Below the pieces are notes generated by a model. It worked only from the letters and a program-made list of their open reading frames with translations. It was not told the origin of the DNA and did no database searches. A stretch of DNA of 64,000 nucleotides. Origin: Brachionus rotundiformis. Lineage: Eukaryota > Rotifera > Eurotatoria > Ploima > Brachionidae. Within the stretch, counting starts at the first letter, position 1. Each line of letters starts with the position of its first letter. The translations under genes were made by a program, and so were the position numbers. Shown here piece after piece: positions 25,201-36,797 of the stretch. The stretch covers positions 1,417,318 through 1,481,317 of the forward strand of contig JAESIW010000137.1 of NCBI GenBank assembly GCA_016802295.1, read 5' to 3'.

Positions 25201-28200
25201 TTTTTATCCATTATCAAAATGCCTCACGTTAAATATTCTATTTAACTTGACTTAAAATGGTACTTTAAAGCCACAAGTTTTAAATTTTAAATGCTTGAAC
25301 GATTGGATAAAATTGGACTTAATCAATCAAGAGTAAACTGAAGCCAAACTTAATGCTTAAAATTTATTATAGGATAAAAAATTGTCATTTTTGGTGACCA
25401 AGTTTCGGTCTCGATTAATAGCTAGCTTGTATCGTGTTTATTTAAAGTCAAGAATGAATATGAATCGCTCAAGCATGACCAAAGACGCTGACGATCACAC
25501 AACTAAAAATGACAACCACGACTTAGCTCTAGTCCCTTTTTTTTCTAATTTATTTTCTTTTTAAGCTTTTTGTTTAAAATAAATTTCGTCTCATAATTGT
25601 TGCCTGATCATTGATTTTAAAATCTTGTTAAAAATTTTAAGATTATCTAAAAAAAAAAGAAATATTAGAGCTACAAAATGAGCGGTTTATCTCCCAATAA
25701 TTCAGGTTCCAATTTAAAAATTGTTAAAACAGACATAAAGCCAAGCGGAGAAGCTGTCCAATTGGTAAGACCTTTGGTCGCCACAAACAAATCAACTGAT
25801 CAAATTATTGGCGATTTAGTTAACCGATTTGACTATAAGACCAAGGATGTAAAAGCTTCCGAGTAAAAATTTATTTTACTTTTATATTCTCTTATTTATA
25901 ATTAAATAAAATAAATAAATTAATTAATAAAGTAATGAGTTGAATACAGTACAACAAGCATTTGGTTCTAATTTAGCCCAGGAATTGATTCAAAGCTATG
26001 ATGGTAGTAATCTGGTCGCCGACTCGCAGCAAGATTTAGTCGGCGAAAGATATCTTGCTGAGCAAATTAGACTCATTCAAGAACAGCAGAGAACCACAAG
26101 TGTCTTGGACAAATGGGGCCATTTGTTGTACGAAGGTGAAAAAGACTACGAGTCTCCATCCAAGACTGAAATGCCATCTTCACTTAATTTTGAAGAGCAA
26201 AATTACAGCTCTGGTGCTGCTTTGGACCAACAGTCCCAAGAACAAACCCAGTATTTGCAGCAATTGCAGCAAATTCAGGAACAACAAAGACAGCAATTGA
26301 TAAGACACCAGCAAATACAAGATCAAATAGAACAACAACAATTAAGACACTCTCAGAGTCAGAATTTGGTGCACTCTAATTCATACCAGAGAGCAGCTAG
26401 TGCAGCTAGCACCCTTCCAACCGGATATGTACATTCACAATCTGGTCTTAATGGCAGAACTCTGTCTGATATCAAATTATCCCAAGCAAAAGCAAATAAG
26501 TTAGCTACAGCTCAGTACAGGGCTCAATACGATGCTCAAATGGAAGCATTGACCAAAGCTGAAGTGATTGCTCAAGCTTATGCCCAAGCTCAAGCTGAAA
26601 TGGCCGCTCAAAATAAGCTGACTCAATCAGGGACCTATGCTCAAATACAACAAGAACAAGAATATGAAAGACAACAAGAGGAGCTAGAGCTAGAGCAGGA
26701 GCAAGAACAAGAACAAGAAAATTTACGCATGGCTTATTCAAGGCAATCAGCCGAATCTGCTCCTAATCAAACAAGCTCACAGGTTGGCAACAAGCTTAAA
26801 AAATCTGTAAGTGGTCTCCAACAAAATGGTGCCGAGTCGACAAAATTTTCCAATTCTAATCTTAAGTCGATCACAATCGACGCTTATAACAGTCCACAAT
26901 TTAGAGAAATGCTCGAACAATTGACCAAGCCATTGACAGTCGCGCCTGAGCAAGTCAATTATCCGCCCGAGTGGCCCTCACAAGATAAAATAAGTAATTT
27001 TTTAAGCTTTTAAAGCCAAATTAAATAATTAATTTTTTATTTTTTCTTATTTTTGACAGATTTATTAGCTGAGCCAATATATATACCAGCACCGAATCCA
27101 ATAGTTATACCAGCACCTAATATTTTACATTTACAAAATAGCTCTGAACAAAGTTTCAAAAGAAATGACTTGAATGAAAGTAACTAAGAGTCAAATTTAG
27201 ATTTACAAGAATAAAATATTATAAAATTTGATCCATTAAAGGCTCTATTAAACCAACTGTGAATTATTACCCGCCATTAGATAACAATCAAGGATATGGC
27301 AGAAATTCTGGCTTTAGACAATTGAGTATGTTTTATCAATAACTATTGTTTATATATGTATTTTTTTTCCTAGATTTGGACGAAAGGTCCATTTATCAGC
27401 ATCAATAAATTAATCAAATGTCAAATGAAGCATAAACTATTTATCGATAATATCGAATAGACAATTGACTTTAAAAGTCGAAGTTATAATTTTTTTTTGA
27501 TTTTCTATTTTTCTGCCATTGGCTTTTAAAGCTGAATTCGATTAATAAACTATTTTACCAAAAAATAATTATTTTTTAACACTCAACCTTACAAAATTAG
27601 CTAGTTTACAATTTAAAAATTTAAATCATTGTTTACACAAACAAAGATTGATAGATAAAATCTTTGTCATTTTGTCGAATACAAACAAGTTTAGCTTGGT
27701 ATTTGGGCGAATCCAATTACTACAATTAAGTTTACTTTGTTTGGAATTCTGAACTGATCACAGCATTTTATTGAAGTGAAAATTTTACAATCACTACTTG
27801 ATACAAGCTATATAAAACCATTCTTTTTTAGAAATTTTACATTTAGTTATATTAAAATACAATCAAGCATAGACCAGGAGAGCTAGTAATCACTTTATCT
27901 ATTAAATGGACTCTATCTAATGGAAAACTAGACTTGATAAAGAATTTGCCTAATTTGGCTTCAGAGAAGATATAATCAAAAATGATTTAATAATTTTTTG
28001 GTTCAAAATTTTGACTAAGTCAATTAGGCAAATGATTCTGTTTAAAAGATAATAAATTTTAAAAAAATAAGCACGTAAGCGTAAATTTTTTATTCTATAT
28101 GAGATATTGAAACCTCAAATGCCTAATAGGTATCATTAATTTTTAATTATAATTGAGTCTAGTTATCCAAAATTGGGTTATTAAAATAAAAATAACAATT

Positions 28201-31200
28201 TTGTTTTAATTAATTATTTTATGGGACAATAAATCAGCGATATAAATTTTTAAAAATAAAATTTAAATTAAATGTTGATCCGAGTACCTGAAAATATTTT
28301 CCAAATTAGTGGTAACATTAAAATAGATATAGAGGAAATGCTCTTTTTTTTTAATTTTGGAATGTAATCAAAGAAGGTTCTTGTTTGCTTTCTCTTCTAG
28401 CTATTTGTAATTGAGTCAACACTCTGACTAAACAAGATTTTGATGTTTGATTTTTATAAAAAATAATTAAAAGCCAAATTTAGAAGGGGTACGCATTCTT
28501 GACCACTAAAGCATAAACAATATGAAGATATAGTAATTTTTGGCACAAAAATAATTACATTTCTTATCTTGTGGAAAAATTTTGTTTTTTCCAATATTTT
28601 TAATAACAATAATTTTCTCTTTATGTATTAACTTTGTCCAAATTTTAACATGTTTTTTCTAGCTACGCTGTATTATTAAAAAAATTGATAGGAAAATTTT
28701 GTTTTATGTTTTAAGAATATCTTAACAAGCTTGATCAAAGAATTGTAGATAACATGGTGAACATAGGTCGGCAAATTTTTAATATCAAGATTCATTCACC
28801 TTGGGCCAAATATCAATGTCATATATATCTATTTGCATTAAATTTTGTTTTTTTTTAATCATTTTAATTTAAACTCAAAAATTTATCTAAAATATTTGGG
28901 AAAAATTTTTTTTCGTCCTAGCATCAGAAGCAGACTATTCAATTAAAATTTTGCATATAGCGTAAAATTTCAGCAATTACATTTAATTATGATTAGCTTG
29001 ATTGAAATTTTGTTTTAGCCAAGCGAAAATAAGGAAAAAATAATTTTACTATACTTTTACTTTTAAAAATTTTGCTTTCCACCTAAGGAGAAAAAAATTC
29101 TCATTATAATTTTAACTAATAGCTTGGGAAACTAGTTATAGAAAAATTTCACTAATGGATGATCATTAAAATATTTGCCAATCTTAGCGTGGACAAGTTT
29201 GATCTAGATTGGTTCTAGACGCAATAGTAAGCAACAATTCCCAACTATTAGACAAATATCAACAAAATAGATGACCAGATCTCTTTTTTTTTCCAGTGCT
29301 TTGTTTATCTAATAAAAATGCAATAATGAATCAATAGGTTTTAGCCTAAAGAGTATTTGTTTGCAAATATTTGCCCTAAGAACACAGTTTACAATTTAGG
29401 AAAATTTAAAATATTTATTGCTAGTTGACACATTTTATTATCTTTAGTTTCATAAGAGATAAAAATTGTTCAAATATATTTTCCTCTTTTGCCTAGACGA
29501 TTAGCTCATTTCGCTAAATAATTCACTTTTTTTCCCAAAGTATAAATTTTGTATAGTTTTCCATCTAATGGAATCACACGGCGATTATAGACGCGGAGAG
29601 GACGAGCTAGAGAGCAATTATAGCTATGGTTCTGGCGATGATGATCCAATTTTGACAGCTACAATCACATTTGATGTGACAGTTGATCCAAATGGTCAAG
29701 TTATAAGCGCCTCGGAGGGTCAGGTGATAGCTGAAGGTGTGCAGAGAAGCCTGGATGGTCGCAGCCTGGACCAATTGCACCACGAGCCATTGCCAATAGC
29801 CGAGCGAGACAAGCTCAGGGAAGGTGATGACGATGACGATCCAGATTCTGATGATTCGGCATCGACAACAACAGACAGTCTGATGGAGCGAACCAAAAAG
29901 TACATGAGCGAAGAGGCCGGAATCATAATACTCAAGAAAACCAACCAGAATGGAAAAAACTTCAACATAAATCTTGATTTTGACGTGGAAAATTCCATGT
30001 CAGAAAACGCCCTAAATGCTCAAGGAAACAATTTTAATATTAACTTTGATTTTGAGAATAATCCACAGTTAAGGGAGGCTAAGGAACCGTCACAAGCTTG
30101 GGTAGACATAGACTTGATGATTACAAGTAGTGCCACAAATAGTAAAATAGAGGAAAAGCAATCAAATGAAACATTTGAGGATATAAAAAATGCTTTAAGA
30201 AATAGAGTTCCAAATGAGGCTGAATATTGGCGCTCTTTAAATCAATCTGATTCAAACGAGCCACGAATAGAGCCGAGTTTAATCGAGAACGACTCGACTA
30301 AAGAGAGTTTGAATCGTTCCGATTTAAAAGACGAATACTCAGGTAGATTTGGGACCTATAAAATTATGGCAAATTATTGTTTAATAATTTCACAGCAATT
30401 AGTTTATTTTTTTTAAAATAACTTGGGATTAAATTTTTTATGCTTGAATGAACTGAACATATATTGAAAAAAAATTAAAAGGTTTTTAAATTTTAATTTA
30501 ATGGAATATCAGTTTTAAATTTTAGCTGTTTAAATAATAAAAAAAAAACAATATTTTGCCATTTATCAGACCAAATTTAGGAAAAAAGTTTAATAATGTT
30601 TTTTTTATTAAAAACATCTTAAAGGTTACCATTATATAGATAATATAAATAGCCATCGGTAATGAATGTGATTTTAAAAAAATATTTTTTTTTTAATTTT
30701 AGAAATTAGAGTGATTAATGTTTAAATTTTAGAATTAATTTTATTAACCTAGAGTATAGTTTAGTTCATAAATATTTTTCTTGTCTTTTTCAATTTGGAA
30801 AGTATTCCTATTAATACTAACCATTGAATATCCAGGTTAACACCTATATACTTTTTTTTCTATCTTATCAAATGTTTATATCAAAAAATATTTGTTTTTC
30901 TTTTCTATTTAGTATTAGTTCGCTGATTTATTATTAGAATTTTAATCAAAATTCTTATTTTTTTATTTAAAAGAAGTTTAACATTTCTCATTTATTTTAA
31001 TTAATTTTCTCAAAAGACAAATGGAAAGAAACTCGAACATAGAGAACGATAAAGCTCGAATGGAGCTAATTGATAGACTGGTACAAAACGCCTCTAACAA
31101 ATCCAGCCCAAGTGAAAAAAACTCGTACTACAAGTCTCAGTTGCCAAAAGTAAAAAATTTCAGTCTAGAAGATTGTATTGAGAGAACTTTGGACAATCAG

Positions 31201-34200
31201 CCAATAAGCCAGAGTGGTGCAAATGAAGTCCCAGGGCTCAGAACTTTTGAAACATTGGACTTTGAAGCTTTAACCAAGGGTTTCGAACCCGAAGAGCTTA
31301 ATGAAGGAAAGCTTGTACTCTACATTACCGAAAAACAACTTCTCCAATTGCTCAAGCAACGAGCTATTGTTGTTCCAAACAAGAGTTCTTTGGACGATTT
31401 TTCAAATAAAAAATTTTCTCTAGTTGATGAAAAAATTGGCAGTAGACTAAATGGTCGCAAAGGTCCATCACAAGTTGAGCTTGTTGTAAACCAGAACCAA
31501 CCTCAATTGTCCAAAATAAATGAGTCTCAGGAAGAAAGTGCAAAAAAGGTCTCAGGAAGAGAGTCTTTACCAAGAGATGCATATAATCAGAAAATATATG
31601 ACTCCAAATTGGATAAGAAAACTGAATATGATCAATTTTACAAAGAGCAATACATGCCATCTAAACCATCGAATAAATCTGGAAGTATTTTGTATGAAGA
31701 AACTTTTGAGCATATTCGAACAGTATCCGAGGCTTCAGGCAAGGACAATTTGCCAAATATTAAGCCAGGATCTACGTCAATAAGTGACGACTATTATGCT
31801 AAATTTGGTTCTAGACAATATCCTAGACTAAGCCAGCAGTATGATGATATCTTAAAGGATCAAAAAAATCAGGGATATCAGGTTTTGAATCAAAATAATT
31901 ATCCAAACTCCAAATCTAATGTAGTTACTACCCAGGGATATCCTGATATGACATCCCAAATTTATTCATCTGATAGAAAAAACAGTTCTATTAGATTATA
32001 TGATAGTACGGCTCAGTCTTATGTTGATAATGCTATAAATCAAGGCTTTTCAAATGTACCAAGCCAGTACACTGGTGCAAGAATTTACTCAAAAGGAAAC
32101 GATGGATACAGTCAAACACTGGATTCAAGGCAACAAAACAATATTGTTTCCAGTGACGGTGGTCTACAAGGCTCTGTTTACATTGGCGATAATTACTCAA
32201 ATCAATCAAACATAATTAATGATGTCCTCAAGACAGCCACTAAAATAACCAATGGTATTGACTACACAACAGTAGTGTCCCCAGACGGTCTTAACAATCT
32301 AGCTTCTACTTCCTGGTCAAATATGTATCCAAGTGTTAACTATACATCACAAGCAAAAGATATTGAAAATCAAGCATTGACCGAATTAGACAAATTGGTT
32401 AGTAACTTGAGTACAAATGTAAAAGATGACAAGATTGACTGGGCTAAAGTCCAAGATGGCTACACTACAGAAGATGCACTCGATAAAGCTGGCCTAATGA
32501 AAAACTATGTATCTTCATTGATTGAACATGAAACAGCCAAGTCAAAACAACTAGAACAATTGGACAACGCGTTTGGTCAAAAGTTTGGCCAAGATATAGA
32601 AAAATTAAAAACTTTAGATGGATTTATAGACAGAGTAGTAAACAAAAATGAGATCGTAGAAAATAGAAATGAAAGTGCCAGCCATTCTATAAATTTAGTA
32701 AATGATTTAGTTAGCGAAATTAAGAATAATGTAAGATCTAGAAACTTACAATTAGAAGATTTTAAAACCGGACACAAGATTATAATAAAGACCACAAGAC
32801 GTCTACCGCCCAAAGTTATATCACAAAGTGCCATAAATGTGGCCAATTGCAATAGTCGGTCATCTTTGGGCAAAAGGCGAGTATCATCTTCATACTTGAA
32901 CGGCTCCAAAGCTCGAATTTACGAGCTTGGCGCATCCAAAAAAACAAAGCAAAGTTCTAATAATACAAATTTGTTCAATTCCAAACAAACTGTAGACTAT
33001 TCGGTACATTCATATGAACCAATAATAGATAGCTCACTTGGCAAAGCATCTAATGAAAAAATAAACAAGTACCTGTCTGTGATTAATACTGGAATTAAGA
33101 ACAATGATTTAATTCAAATTCATCCATTGCTTAACAATAAGACTGAGATAAATACCAAAACCAATTCAGGAAAAATTTCTCGTAAATATCATCAAAAAGA
33201 AAATTTAATGTTAAATTAGTTTTATTTTATTTAATAGCTTCACTATCTGTTAAAGAACCTGTGATTATTGGATCTAATAATTATTTGGAAGAAGTGTCGA
33301 AACATTTTGGTGGACTTAAAGTGACCGATTTTCCTTTGTATGTACAAGGACTTGAATTTAAAAAAAGCAATAAATCTAAAGGCTCAAGTAAAAATTAATT
33401 TTCTAATCAAAATTTTCTTATTAACTTATTAAAAATTTAAGGTTTGAAAAAAAGTCAATCTATAGTAAAACAAACAGTAAACAATTCCAACAATATTCAA
33501 TTTGTAAAAGTAAACAGTGCTGTTCCAGTATCACAATCAAATCCGATTAAAGCACAATAAATGTAAACCACTACAAATCTACCAAATTAACTACAAATAC
33601 TTTTTTTTTAATTAACTACTTTTTTTTAATTATATTATATTTATTCATTTTTAAATTTATTTTTATAAATTAAATCATCTTAAAAACAATTTAAAGCCAT
33701 ATTTTAATACATTGTAAAAAAAAAATTTTTTAATTCCAATTTCTTAAACGAACAAGACCAAGATCTTTTACACGATCTTAAAATTTTAATTTAACAAGCT
33801 TGTTCTTTTTTTCATTTTAGGACACGATTCTAAATTAGAGCTTAGACTATTTAAAAACTTGTATTTTTTACAAATTTTTCTTTTTTATTTTTATTTCTTA
33901 GCTTAATATTTTGAATTGTAGAAATTTTTTTTTAATAAAAAATTTGAACATGTACCATCTCTAAATAGACATGCCTTGGCTCTTCATGCATTAAGATTTG
34001 TCTCAAAAGGATTGATTAGCTGCTCGATTAGACCCTTAATGACATTATCTTTTATTTTATTAGATTAAGATTAATTATACTAAAGACTTGGCTTATTATT
34101 TAAGTTAATATAATTGATAGCAAAAATGAAACCTCGACAAAAATATTGTAAAAAAAAACAAACCTTGACTTTGGTTTGAAATCTTTGAATTATTTTTCTG

Positions 34201-36462
34201 TATCGAGTTGCCAATGGAGTATTTTTCCAATTGTTTTCAGTTTTTTTCAGCTCTTCCACATTTCTTAAATTAAATAAATAAAAATTTGATTTGGCAAAAA
34301 TTTGGTCGAAAGTTTTGTACTTGTTCAGTTCTCTTATTACTCTTACTCGTCTCATATATTTGCTTATAATGGATACAATTGATATATGGTGACAATTCAT
34401 TGTCAGAAAGAATATTTCAGAATTAAAATTAGGTTTTTCCAAAGAGTTAACACCAAAGCTTTTAGTTAATTCAATAAATGTTTCCTTGTCGCAATTTAAC
34501 TTCGATTCATCATCTTTGACTTCAATAGGTGACATTTTTGGATCATAAATGACCATTAGCTCAACTTTTTCTTTCTTTATTGGACGGGCTAGTTCATGTA
34601 AAATAAACAGCAAATTCAACATGAAACCATCACCACAAACTATGCTTTCGTTAGTCTTCAAAAATAATTTTTAATTTTTTTAATTTTTTTTTCAAATGGA
34701 TTACTTGAATATTAGATCTTCTGTAATTATATTTTATATTTAGTTTTAGAAAATCGATCATTTGTTCTCTACTTTGTTTATTATAGATCAAAGCTTTTAC
34801 AATTCTTAGGAGTTCCGTCTTTTAAAAGAAAAGCTTGAATTAATATTATTAATTTGTAATATTTGAATGAAATTTTTAAATATGAAGTTTCGAATGTTTT
34901 TTTAAAATAATAGATATTTTTTAATATAAACTAATTTTTCATTAAACAGAAAAAGTAATATTTTACCCTTGTTGATGCTAAAATAGGTTGAACTTGTTTT
35001 GAAATTAGACTTAAAGTTTCGTTGGTAAGTTCTGTATCCAATTCTCGCTTAAAATATTTTTCAGCAACTTTGGCATCGTCTTCAGCAAAAAGCGACAATT
35101 TAAAAAATGGCCCAAGTACTGAACTAACTGCAAGCATTTTGCCACCTTTTCGATCATATTCATTAGTTCTCACGGTCCAGTTATCCATTTCGACTATCTT
35201 TTTTTTTTATTAACTTCCATAGGGATCAGATTTTAAAAGTAAATTTTTACCAAATTACAAATCGGGTGTGCTTGGTCAATCTTGATTTCGCACAGCTCTC
35301 TTAACACATACATCGGGGCCATATATTCACTTTCACTCATGTCCAATGAACTTGTATTCATTTTATTAGATAGGCTGTTAATTATAGGCGTAAAGATCTA
35401 AAAAATTAATTTATTTTACTTTCTAATTATTTTTTTCAATTTTAGTTACTAGAAAAAAAATGTTTTTGAATTTTAAAGATTCATTTAAAACTTTTGATGG
35501 ACTTTTTGATGACTCAATAATTAAATGATGAATTAGATCTATTGAGACAAAGTTGGCCATTAATAAAGGTACCAAATGTGATTTGGTTAAATTATAACTA
35601 TTGTTGTGATAACATCCGCTTAAAACTAAAATAATATTGTTCACAATTTGGTGACGAGATTCTTGGTAAATATTTTCTAACAAGTCTTTATTTGGTTGCT
35701 GAGTTGATTTAGAACTTTTATATACTAAATTAAAACAATCTATTAAATATTTTAAAGCTATTGATTGAGTTGTAAATGGAATATTCATTTTTTTGTACGA
35801 GTCTAAAATAAAAGTCAGTGATCTATCGTTAAGTGATTTGTTTAAAAAGTCTTGATCAATATTCGTAATAACATTGAATAAAACTTCTTGAATCAAATCT
35901 TTGAAATACACTTGACCTTTTAATAAATTAAATATTATTCTCTTTAAATAGATAATTTCATTTATTTTAAATTACAGTTTAAAAAAATTGGATCAACTTG
36001 GACGGTAAATATTGAATTATCAGGTTTGGCAAGTTTGTCTGATATAATTTTTACTTGGAAAATAGTTTCGATTATTTCCAGCTCATTTAAAATTTTAAGA
36101 GACCGAGTATTTTCATTTTTTTCTTGGACTGGTACCTCAGTTGAAGCCTTTTTTGACATTTGTGGGTTCTCGTCTACCTCCATTTTATCTGAGCGCGATG
36201 GCTCACCAGTTTCCATTGGTATGGACTCGTCTGTCTTGTCCTTTCGTTTCTCATTTGTTTCTTCTGTATTTTTTGTTTGGTCAGCTTTTATTTACAAAAT
36301 TAAACATATCACTTTGAAGAAAAAATTACTTTGATTTTGAGTTGCTTGTTGACTCAACAGTCGATTAAGTCTTCTTTGTCTTATCTAATGTAAAAATCAT
36401 TTAGACTATGAAAAAAATAAATCTATAAGACAAACTTCATCAATGGACAGATTGTCTTCCAT
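22249..36462 (-). CDS. UBE4B: Ubiquitin conjugation factor E4 B (U-box ligase)
   Basis: Eighteen exons in gene order: 36436-36462, 36330-36384, 35976-36284, 35450-35916, 35251-35397, 34967-35197, 34705-34818, 34321-34655, 34164-34263, 24920-25050, 24769-24867, 23589-23827, 23416-23542, 23224-23368, 23036-23170, 22792-22986, 22567-22741 and 22249-22520; 1100 aa. UBE4B/Ufd2 extends ubiquitin chains. The N-terminus MEDNLSIDEIRQRRLNRL matches the human start (human: SADEIRRRRLARL). The Ufd2 core includes 'GDGFMLNLLFIL', 'EIFFLTMNCHHISI', 'RRVRVIRELN', 'NPYLVAKFVEIFF', 'TGASSEFYDKFQIRYHIS', 'LLDESLESLKRIHE' and 'AAMLNFNLYQLCGP'. The C-terminal U-box has 'DPVRLPTSNKIMERS' and 'RHLLNSNFDPFNR'. Homology continues unbroken across a 9113-bp intron holding three + strand genes. 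A 57-bp in-frame intron (34264-34320) hides in one exon. Exon 4 borders are the least certain. Confidence 0.93.
23828..24768. other. Second longest UBE4B intron (941 bp)
   Basis: The spliced reading frame runs ...FYTQ|YFPNALQ... across this stretch, so it is intronic on the minus strand. On the + strand it carries a short frame with an AT-hook (listed separately) and local repeats of TTTGATATCATTTTTA around 24145-24245. Confidence 0.75.
23889..24101 (+). CDS. Small AT-hook ORF inside a UBE4B intron (doubtful)
   Basis: A 70-codon + strand frame, antisense to UBE4B and inside its 941-bp intron. An inner ATG at 23958 would give 47 aa. It contains KRPRGRPTKK, an exact AT-hook core (RGRP flanked by basic residues), a motif that binds the minor groove in HMGA-type proteins. 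The first 20 residues from the outer ATG are hydrophobic (IYFFIYTLII), odd for a nuclear protein, so the inner ATG is more likely if it is translated. Just after the hook another frame reads 'ATAIKKPRA' then stop, as though a one-base shift had broken a second basic segment. It may be a decayed or minimal AT-hook gene, or chance. Confidence 0.3.
   Translation: MIQLNVSIYFFIYTLIIQAESISMSNADNQILAQLEHQNIVQEPNVDKSTTVKRPRGRPTKKLSNCYQKT
25678..27408 (+). CDS. Orphan family protein B, Gln-rich (paralogue of A)
   Basis: Exons 25678-25862, 25933-26993, 27060-27179, 27242-27325 and 27374-27408; phases fit and give 494 aa. Family unknown. It shares with gene A the N-terminal 'NLKIVKTDI....GEAVQLVRP' motif and the core ('ELNTVQQAF', 'DSQQDLVGERYLAEQIRLI', 'LDKWGHLLYEGE'), with the first intron at the same site and phase. 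Gene B then has a long extension missing in A: Gln/Glu-rich coiled-coil-like stretches, an Ala/Gln segment ('QAYAQAQAEMAAQ'), EQEQEQEQ runs, and a tail with a repeated 'IPAPN' motif and 'NYYPPLDNNQGYG'. No signal peptide or membrane segment. It lies inside the large UBE4B intron on the opposite strand. The Gln-rich part looks like a filament or scaffold protein, but that is a guess. Confidence 0.8.
27409..29567. other. Non-coding stretch within the UBE4B intron
   Basis: About 2.1 kb between two nested genes. Nothing recognised; a TATAAAACC box lies near 27810 without a following reading frame. Confidence 0.5.
29568..30416 (+). CDS. Unrecognised acidic protein, 282 aa
   Basis: A single frame from ATG to TAA with codon use like the certain genes for most of its length. 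No family recognised. The protein is very acidic, with an N-terminal 'TATITFDVTVDPNGQ' segment, an Asp/Ser run (about residues 88-100, DDDDDPDSDD) and a duplicated motif: 'KNFNINLDFDVEN' near residue 130 and 'NNFNINFDFENN' near residue 155. A GTAGAT donor-like site occurs at 'DEYSG|' (30342), after which the composition becomes hydrophobic and AT-rich (IMANYCLIISQQLVYFF). The last 25 residues may therefore be intron read-through and a further exon may exist; I could not find one that joins in phase to the next gene. It lies inside the UBE4B intron. Confidence 0.6.
   Translation: MESHGDYRRGEDELESNYSYGSGDDDPILTATITFDVTVDPNGQVISASEGQVIAEGVQRSLDGRSLDQLHHEPLPIAERDKLREGDDDDDPDSDDSASTTTDSLMERTKKYMSEEAGIIILKKTNQNGKNFNINLDFDVENSMSENALNAQGNNFNINFDFENNPQLREAKEPSQAWVDIDLMITSSATNSKIEEKQSNETFEDIKNALRNRVPNEAEYWRSLNQSDSNEPRIEPSLIENDSTKESLNRSDLKDEYSGRFGTYKIMANYCLIISQQLVYFF
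30417..31020. other. Spacer between two nested genes
   Basis: AT-rich, no coding signal. A CTCAAAAG acceptor-like site lies 4 bases before the next ATG. Confidence 0.45.
31021..33560 (+). CDS. Unrecognised large orphan protein, 809 aa
   Basis: Exons 31021-33181, 33238-33387 and 33442-33560, phase 1 junctions, 809 aa. Introns are 56 and 54 bp. No family recognised. The N-terminal third is charged ('KLVLYITEKQLLQLLKQRAIVV' resembles an amphipathic helix). The centre, about residues 200-440, is a Ser/Asn/Gln/Tyr-rich low-complexity region with many YPN, YSN and SQxY motifs. A helical region follows (about 450-590), then a basic segment ('IIIKTTRRLPPKVI', 'SLGKRRVSSSYL') and a small C-terminal module ('EPVIIGSNNYLEEVSKHFGG') spread over the last exons. 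There is no signal peptide. The Tyr/Asn/Gln-rich centre resembles prion-like or structural proteins, but function is unknown. It is nested in UBE4B on the opposite strand. Confidence 0.75.
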
Positions 36463-36797
36463 TTTATTCTTATGTCACAGTTGTTTTTAATAAAATCTTT
36501 TTTGAAAAAATTTAAATATTTAATGACTAAGAAATATTAAACAAAAATTTTAAATTTCTTAATTTTCTTAAAACATGTAATAACTTTTTGCAGCAGATAA
36601 ATGCATAATTAATTATATCCATTTATTTGTCTTCTTTTTATTAAATATTTTTTTTAATTTTTAAATTATTAAGATATTTTTTATTTTGGAAATATATTAT
36701 TTTATAAGAAAATGAATTTTTTTTTGATTAAATATTTAAAAATAAAATATTTTTTAAAGATTTATTTAATTCAATAAACTAAAGAAGTTTTAAAAAA
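36463..36797. other. Spacer between FCF1 and UBE4B (same strand)
   Basis: 335 bp between the FCF1 stop and the UBE4B start, both on the minus strand. Very AT-rich; it presumably holds the FCF1 3' end and the UBE4B 5' end. Confidence 0.5.

Larger units (their letters stand above)
25051..34163. other. Giant UBE4B intron containing three + strand genes
   Basis: The exon ending '...QRFQTKVK' (34164) and the exon starting 'RLLSSKLS...' (25050) are adjacent in the Ufd2 core of other animals (human: SPLATRH...TQLKKLVR then CKACADAG...). Both are phase 0, with a GTTTGT donor and a CTTTTAG acceptor. The intron is 9.1 kb against a norm of about 50 bp here. Three + strand genes (25678-27408, 29568-30416, 31021-33560) lie inside it. 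Confidence 0.85.

Noticed and set aside
25382..25564. 60-codon frame before gene B
   Set aside because: First ATG only at about 25456, no homology, no phase-compatible splice to gene B; probably upstream non-coding DNA.
29568..33560. One gene joining the 29.6-kb and 31.0-kb frames
   Set aside because: The GTAGAT donor and the AAAAG acceptor before 31021 give the wrong phase and an immediate stop.
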